NCBI RefSeq assembly: GCF_958979055.1
Contig: NC_084894.1
Location: forward strand, 6,135,501 to 6,199,500
From: Alnus glutinosa
Lineage: Eukaryota; Streptophyta; Magnoliopsida; Fagales; Betulaceae
DNA length: 64,000 nt
Direction: 5' to 3'
Position 1 is the first letter of the stretch. Each line of letters starts with the position of its first letter. A model generated the notes under the pieces. It made no database searches, had not been told where the DNA came from, and was given only the letters and a program-made list of their open reading frames with translations. Of this stretch, positions 59,641-64,000 are shown in pieces. The position numbers and the translations under genes were made by a program.

Positions 59641-59689
59641 AAAAAAACAAAAAAAAACCAAGAAGAAAAGGAAAAGGTTGTTAGGTAAA

Positions 59690-60700
59690 TGGTTACGACG
59701 TTATGTGATTAAGAGGTAAGCTTGGTGGAGAATTGCAATGGACTCCAAGTTTGGCAGTTTATAAGGAGGTTGGTGCTTTTTAGTACATGCAGGTGCATTT
59801 GGGATGGGGTTGTGAAAGAAATTTTTAGGCCTTTCTAAATTTGAGGTAGGGGATGGAGTTATGACCAAATTTTAGCATGATATGTGGTGTAGGGATACAG
59901 CTCTTAAAGAAGTTTTTCATGTTTTATTTGGGATTGCTCGTGCGAAGTATGCTTCTTTTGTGGATGTTTTTTTTTTCAGGTGTTGTACTCAGTCATTGCC
60001 AGAAGAGGTAGTGAAGATAGGCTGTGGTGGGTCTCCTCCAAAAAAGGATTGTTCATTGTCGGGTCCTTCTTTAGCTCTCTGACTTGCTCTGTGGGGAGTC
60101 ACTTTCCTTGGAAGAGCGTATGGCGGACTCAAGCTCCTTCGTAGGCAGCTTTTTTGAGTAGCTGGTGGCTCTAAATAAGATCCTTACAATGGATAACCTC
60201 AGGAAAAAACATGTTATTTTGATAGATAGATATTGCATGTGCAAACAAAACGGGAAATTAGCGGATCATCTTCATTTTCACTGCGATGTGGCTTACGTTA
60301 CGTGGAGTGCTCTCTTTAGTTGTTTTGGTTTGTCATAGGTTATGCCTAGGGGAATCCTTGACTTGTTTGCTTTTTAGTAGACATATGAAAGGCGCGATTT
60401 GGAAAATGGAGCCAACATGCATTCTTTGGTGTGTTTGGAAGGAAATAAATAATAGATGTTTCAAGGATTCGAAGAGATTCTTGAAGGATATTTTAGCTTA
60501 TTTTTTTTCATTCTTTGTATTTTGGACGTAGGCTTTTTTGTCCCCTTTATCGCTTACTTTTGGCGATTTTTTTGTTCGTTTTTCGATTTCTAGTTAGGTG
60601 CTTTCTCTTGTATACTTCCAATATATTTAGGAGCGCCTTACGCTTTTAATAAGACTAGTTTATTATTTTTTTTTTTTTTAAAAAAAAAAAAGAAAAAAAA
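59690..60700 (+). pseudogene. LINE (L1-type) ORF2 C-terminus, decayed
   Basis: In shifting frames the DNA encodes parts of the region after the reverse transcriptase, including the zf-RVT segment: PSRAAFFEWLVALNKILTMD, LRKKHVILIDRYCMCK and ADHLHFHCDVAYVTWSALF. Several stops and frameshifts are present. It ends with CGCTTTTAATAA and T- and A-runs at about 60640-60700. It is a dead copy of the element class that also gave 35225-36204. Confidence 0.8.
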
Positions 60701-60709
60701 AGGTCAGAT

Positions 60710-61687
60710 TAGCTAGTTACTGAAGCGATTAGCCTCCAAGGGAATGAATAGCTAGTCCGAGAGGATGACCTACCAGATTAGGACTGAGAAACGACCTATT
60801 GGACCTTTTAAAAGTGAAGACTACTTTATGAAAATTAAACATTTTCTGCTATTTCATATATGATTACGAATAACGCCAAAACAAAATACTTTTTCTAACA
60901 GTTAGGTGTGATCCAATGGACATAGATCCAACTTTCCAATTTTTGTTTTTTTTTTAATTATTATTCCTTAGAACATTTATTTATCAATAATCATAAAACA
61001 AAACAAAAACACAACAAAGAAAGAAACCAAAAGAGCAAACAAACTCAGTTTAGACTTGAGGAAATTTGTTTACTCGACCATAGAGTTTCGCACTACAGGT
61101 GGCACCATCTATCTTGGGTGGAGCACATGTTCTTTTACAGGATCAAACATGTTGCAGTATTAATTATCAACAACTATGGACATCTTTGTTCTTTTCTGAA
61201 GATGGATCATTTCACCGGTCCCAAGAAAGAGAGAATCATCCTTTCAAAATTTTACAATAATTTCCTCACAAACTAGTGTTACTATCTTATGGTAAAAAAA
61301 AAAAATTAAACAAAATTTGACATGTAAATTTAATTGTTTAGTGGCTAACGTCCGGACATAAGAACTATTTCATCTCTATTCACTTTCCAAGCAAAGAAAA
61401 GAAATCCTTGAACGGTGTGAAATTGCTGGCCAATTGACTGCAGGCAAGATGATCAAAACAGAAGGAAGCCCCGACAAGTAGGTCTAAAGATCCATTGGGG
61501 TCTTGATGCCTTGTCAAAACCATGGCAAGATAACCAGGCAATCAAAGCTCACACAGCGAATCTAAAGGAGAGTAACCAAACTCCATGAAGCCAAATCTTG
61601 GAAGAGAGATTATTTGAAGGCTTGCTTTAACTGAATCATGAGTGCCTAGAAGCTGAAAAGCATTTGCATGGCTCCTTCACAAAACAA
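60710..61687. other. Intergenic DNA and 3' flank of the LRR gene
   Basis: AT-rich, without coding signs. The part next to 61687 is likely the 3' UTR of the minus-strand LRR gene. No poly-A signal was chosen. Confidence 0.5.
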
Positions 61688-63413
61688 TTACTCGTCACCC
61701 CATGTTGATGGTCCACCCATGCCAACTTCAACTGTGGGGGATAAATCCATTGTAGGGCCCCTACCATGGCTTCCAGCTTTCTTTTCCTTTACAGAGAAGG
61801 TAACTAAGCCACCCACCAAATTCATGTGTTGAATAGTTTTATCAAATTTCTTCTTTTCATCGTCATATTTGGGATTTTCTACAGTGTCAGCAGCAAAAAG
61901 CTCTAGAAAAGAAGCTTCTGGATCATCAATAATATTAAGCTCACTTTGCTCCATCTTTGATATCTTCTTTAGATTCTTTTCAGCCTTGCCATCAACCCCC
62001 CCATGGACTGGAACTTCTTTCTTTGAAAGCTTTTCATTCTTCTTCTGCTTTTTCTGCCTCGATTCCTTCTCTACATCAACATCTTTAGCATTATCAGGAC
62101 CATCCTTAACATGCTTTTTGGAGTTCTTTCTCCCAATGTCATCTCTTTTCTCATCCTCGCAAACCAAAACTTCTTTTTCTAAGACGTTTGTTTTCTGCCT
62201 TTTCCGCTTAAATTGCTTCTCCACACCAACATCTACAGCATTATCAAGAGGATCATCTTTGCTTTGATCCATGCGATGATGTTTGGAGTTCTTGTTTCTG
62301 ATGTCATCTCTTTGCTCATCATCATGGACCAGAAAAACTTTTTCTGAGACATTGTCATTTGTTTTCTGCCTTTTCCGCTTCAATTTCTTCTCTAAGTCAA
62401 CAGCTTTAGCACTATCGAGATGATCATCTTTGCTATCCATCACATGATGTTTGGAATTATTTTTCCTGACGACCTCTCTTTTTTCTTCCTTTAGAACTTC
62501 TAGCCTGTTAGTATCATTTGTTGTAGAATCATCAACTTTATCAACTCTCTCACTGTTCTTCTTGGTGTATTTATCTGTTGGTTTAGCATTGAATATCAGC
62601 AAGTTTGGCAGTACTTTTTTTATCTGCAGTTAAGTTGCTTCGGTAAGAATCATGACAAGATAGAAAGGTTGTAGATCAGGAAAGGAGGAGAAGATAGCGG
62701 GGAAGCATGAGAGATTATTACCCTTTTTGCTAATGTATCCTTTTCAGCAGCAGGGTTTCCTTGTAGATTGAGATTTTTAAGATTAACCAATGAAGTCAGC
62801 ACCTATAATTTTAGCATGTCGCTGAGATACCTGGTAAAGAGGGTTCTAGAAGAGGGAAAAAAGACAACAATTACACCTCAGTGTCTAACCTTCAGATCTG
62901 ACCACCTTAAGATGACATTATTTCCCAAGTCCAAATTCTGGAGTTTTTTATTTCGAGCCAACTCATCTGGGAGAGTCTGAGCAGTTCAGAGAGGAGGAGA
63001 GAGAATAAAAGATGGTTAATTTTACTGAACAAATGTAAACCACAGCAAGAAACTAAATATATGAATAATAGAGGAAAACTAAATAAAATGACAGAAGCAA
63101 ATACATGAGTAACTTGAAGGATGGTTTTCATTTTGAGGAAAGCTGCTTGCAAAAGAGATAAACCAGTGAGTAGAAGACATACCATGATGCCATTGTGAGC
63201 AAGTCGGAGCTCTTTCAATTCAACGCAGGACTTGAGCGAAGAGCCAATAGTCTTAAGTTGGCAATTAGCGAGAGAAAGCTGGAACCAAGAAAGATTTAAG
63301 AGCCTAAGCCATACTTGGGTGAAATTACTGCTGAGGCAGAAAACTTACCTTTGTGAGAGATTTCACCTTTACCAGAGACTCACCAATTTCACGGATTGGA
63401 TTTCTAGAAAGAA
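61688..63413 (-). CDS. Leucine-rich repeat protein similar to Arabidopsis At5g22320, last five exons; 5' exons outside window
   Basis: Minus-strand exons: 63413-63349, 63278-63183, 62976-62890, 62802-62722 and 62623-61688. All have GT/AG borders; apart from the first (2 nt from a split codon) they are phase 0. The exons carry one LRR each in the SDS22-like style: LSRNPIREIGESL, then LANCQLKTIGSSLKSCVELKELRLAHNGI, then LPDELARNKKLQNLDLGNNVI, then LVNLKNLNLQGNP, with an LRR cap (VLPNLLIFNAKP). The large last exon encodes a very basic tail with three repeats of a KHxxD-KDD-x-KRKRQKTN pattern and ends GGPSTWGDE. The tail has many Lys/Arg clusters, so nuclear or nucleolar location is likely. Function is not established. 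No lesions were seen. Confidence 0.9.
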
Positions 63414-64000
63414 CTGCATTATAATCACAAAGGCCAAAGAGCACATCATTGATGCCGGACAATCAACAGAAATTTAGAGTAGATGAGAAAGAGAAGAAAA
63501 GCATAAGGAAGAGAGAAGAAGCAGAGGAAGCGGGGAGAAGGAAGAAAATTCAGGAGGAAGAAGATGACAAAAAAGTCTATCAAAATATTATTCATCAAAA
63601 GCTAATTACCACAATACAAAGTTATGCTTAAATAGCCTAGGGATTAAACACTAACCCTAAACCTAGCCCTAGTGCACTTAGGCTGACAGCCTACTAAAAT
63701 ACCATAAAGCCTAAAAGTTAATATAACCAGTCTGAAAAAATAAATAACAAAACAAATAAAATGCAAAATAACAAAGGTGTCCATAATAACATATCCAACT
63801 CTCAATCATCCAGCCACATGGGCTTGGGCCATTCTCCAACGTCAACATCCATACACACATGTTATGGCCTATATCTGGTGTCCCCACCAATTATTCAACT
63901 TCCCAAAATAAAATAATTTACATTAATTTTCAATATGCAATTAACTAGTGAAGTGTTTAATCATGAAATGTTTTGTAGAAAAAGAGAGCTGTTTACTTTA
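63414..64000. other. Intron of the LRR gene with probable repeat DNA
   Basis: The exons for the N-terminal repeats should lie further right. This stretch has no similarity to them. It includes an A/G-rich part (63479-63570) and a run CTAACCCTAAACCTAGCCCTAG (63650) resembling decayed telomere-like or LTR sequence. It is probably an intron enlarged by a transposon. Confidence 0.5.

Noticed and set aside
59081..59661. Several minus-strand ORFs of 60-141 codons
   Set aside because: Probably LINE 3' UTR like that at 35225-36204; no conserved motif.

Overview
The window is nuclear DNA of a eudicot plant, probably a woody rosid. The evidence is intron-bearing plant genes (NIT4-type nitrilase, a coiled-coil USO1-like protein, F-box genes, an LRR protein), long AT-rich spacers, microsatellites, and dense LTR, LINE, SINE, hAT, MULE and Harbinger-like transposons. 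No prokaryotic operon, CRISPR array or rRNA was seen. The species cannot be fixed from the sequence alone.

Layout. 1-1580: 3' end of a Copia retrotransposon and its 3' LTR. 2335-8342 (+): the last three exons of a NIT4-type nitrilase; the first exon is off the left edge, so the Copia copy probably sits in an intron of this gene. 8343-13605: intergenic DNA with several small inverted-repeat elements. 13606-16322 (-): a complete three-exon coiled-coil gene of the plant USO1-like family. 16323-33260: gene-poor, holding one tRNA-Gln(CUG), two intact internal exons of PsaO (photosystem I) with no first or last exon, one unrecognised ORF, several MITE families and a large LTR-like block.

33260-58260 is the most informative part. 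It is a tandem duplication of an F-box gene (minus strand) with very uneven fates. Copy 2 (about 55.2-57.7 kb) is compact and complete, with a C-terminal membrane anchor. Copy 1 is spread over about 22 kb by insertions: a solo LTR (33699-34959), a LINE fragment (35225-36204), a 5.9-kb insertion that cuts the coding region and contains a 4.4-kb MULE (36916-41361), and about 11 kb between its promoter and its shared 3' boundary repeat. Copy 1 therefore has a new C-terminus without the anchor; the original anchor-coding end is stranded at about 36.55 kb.

The 11-kb insertion carries pieces of at least four unrelated host genes: DEK1 calpain, SPIRAL1, ribosomal protein eL8 (L7a) and SDG40. The pieces keep introns or splice sites, so they were moved as DNA. 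The DEK1 piece lies in its own 2.9-kb TIR element inserted in a tandem repeat. This is gene-fragment capture by DNA transposons.

58.7-60.7 kb holds LINE remains of both orientations. 61688-63413 (-) holds the last five exons of an LRR protein similar to Arabidopsis At5g22320; its 5' exons lie beyond the right edge. The host genes look functionally unrelated. I found no convincing new multi-gene system; the novel material is in transposon structure and gene-fragment capture.
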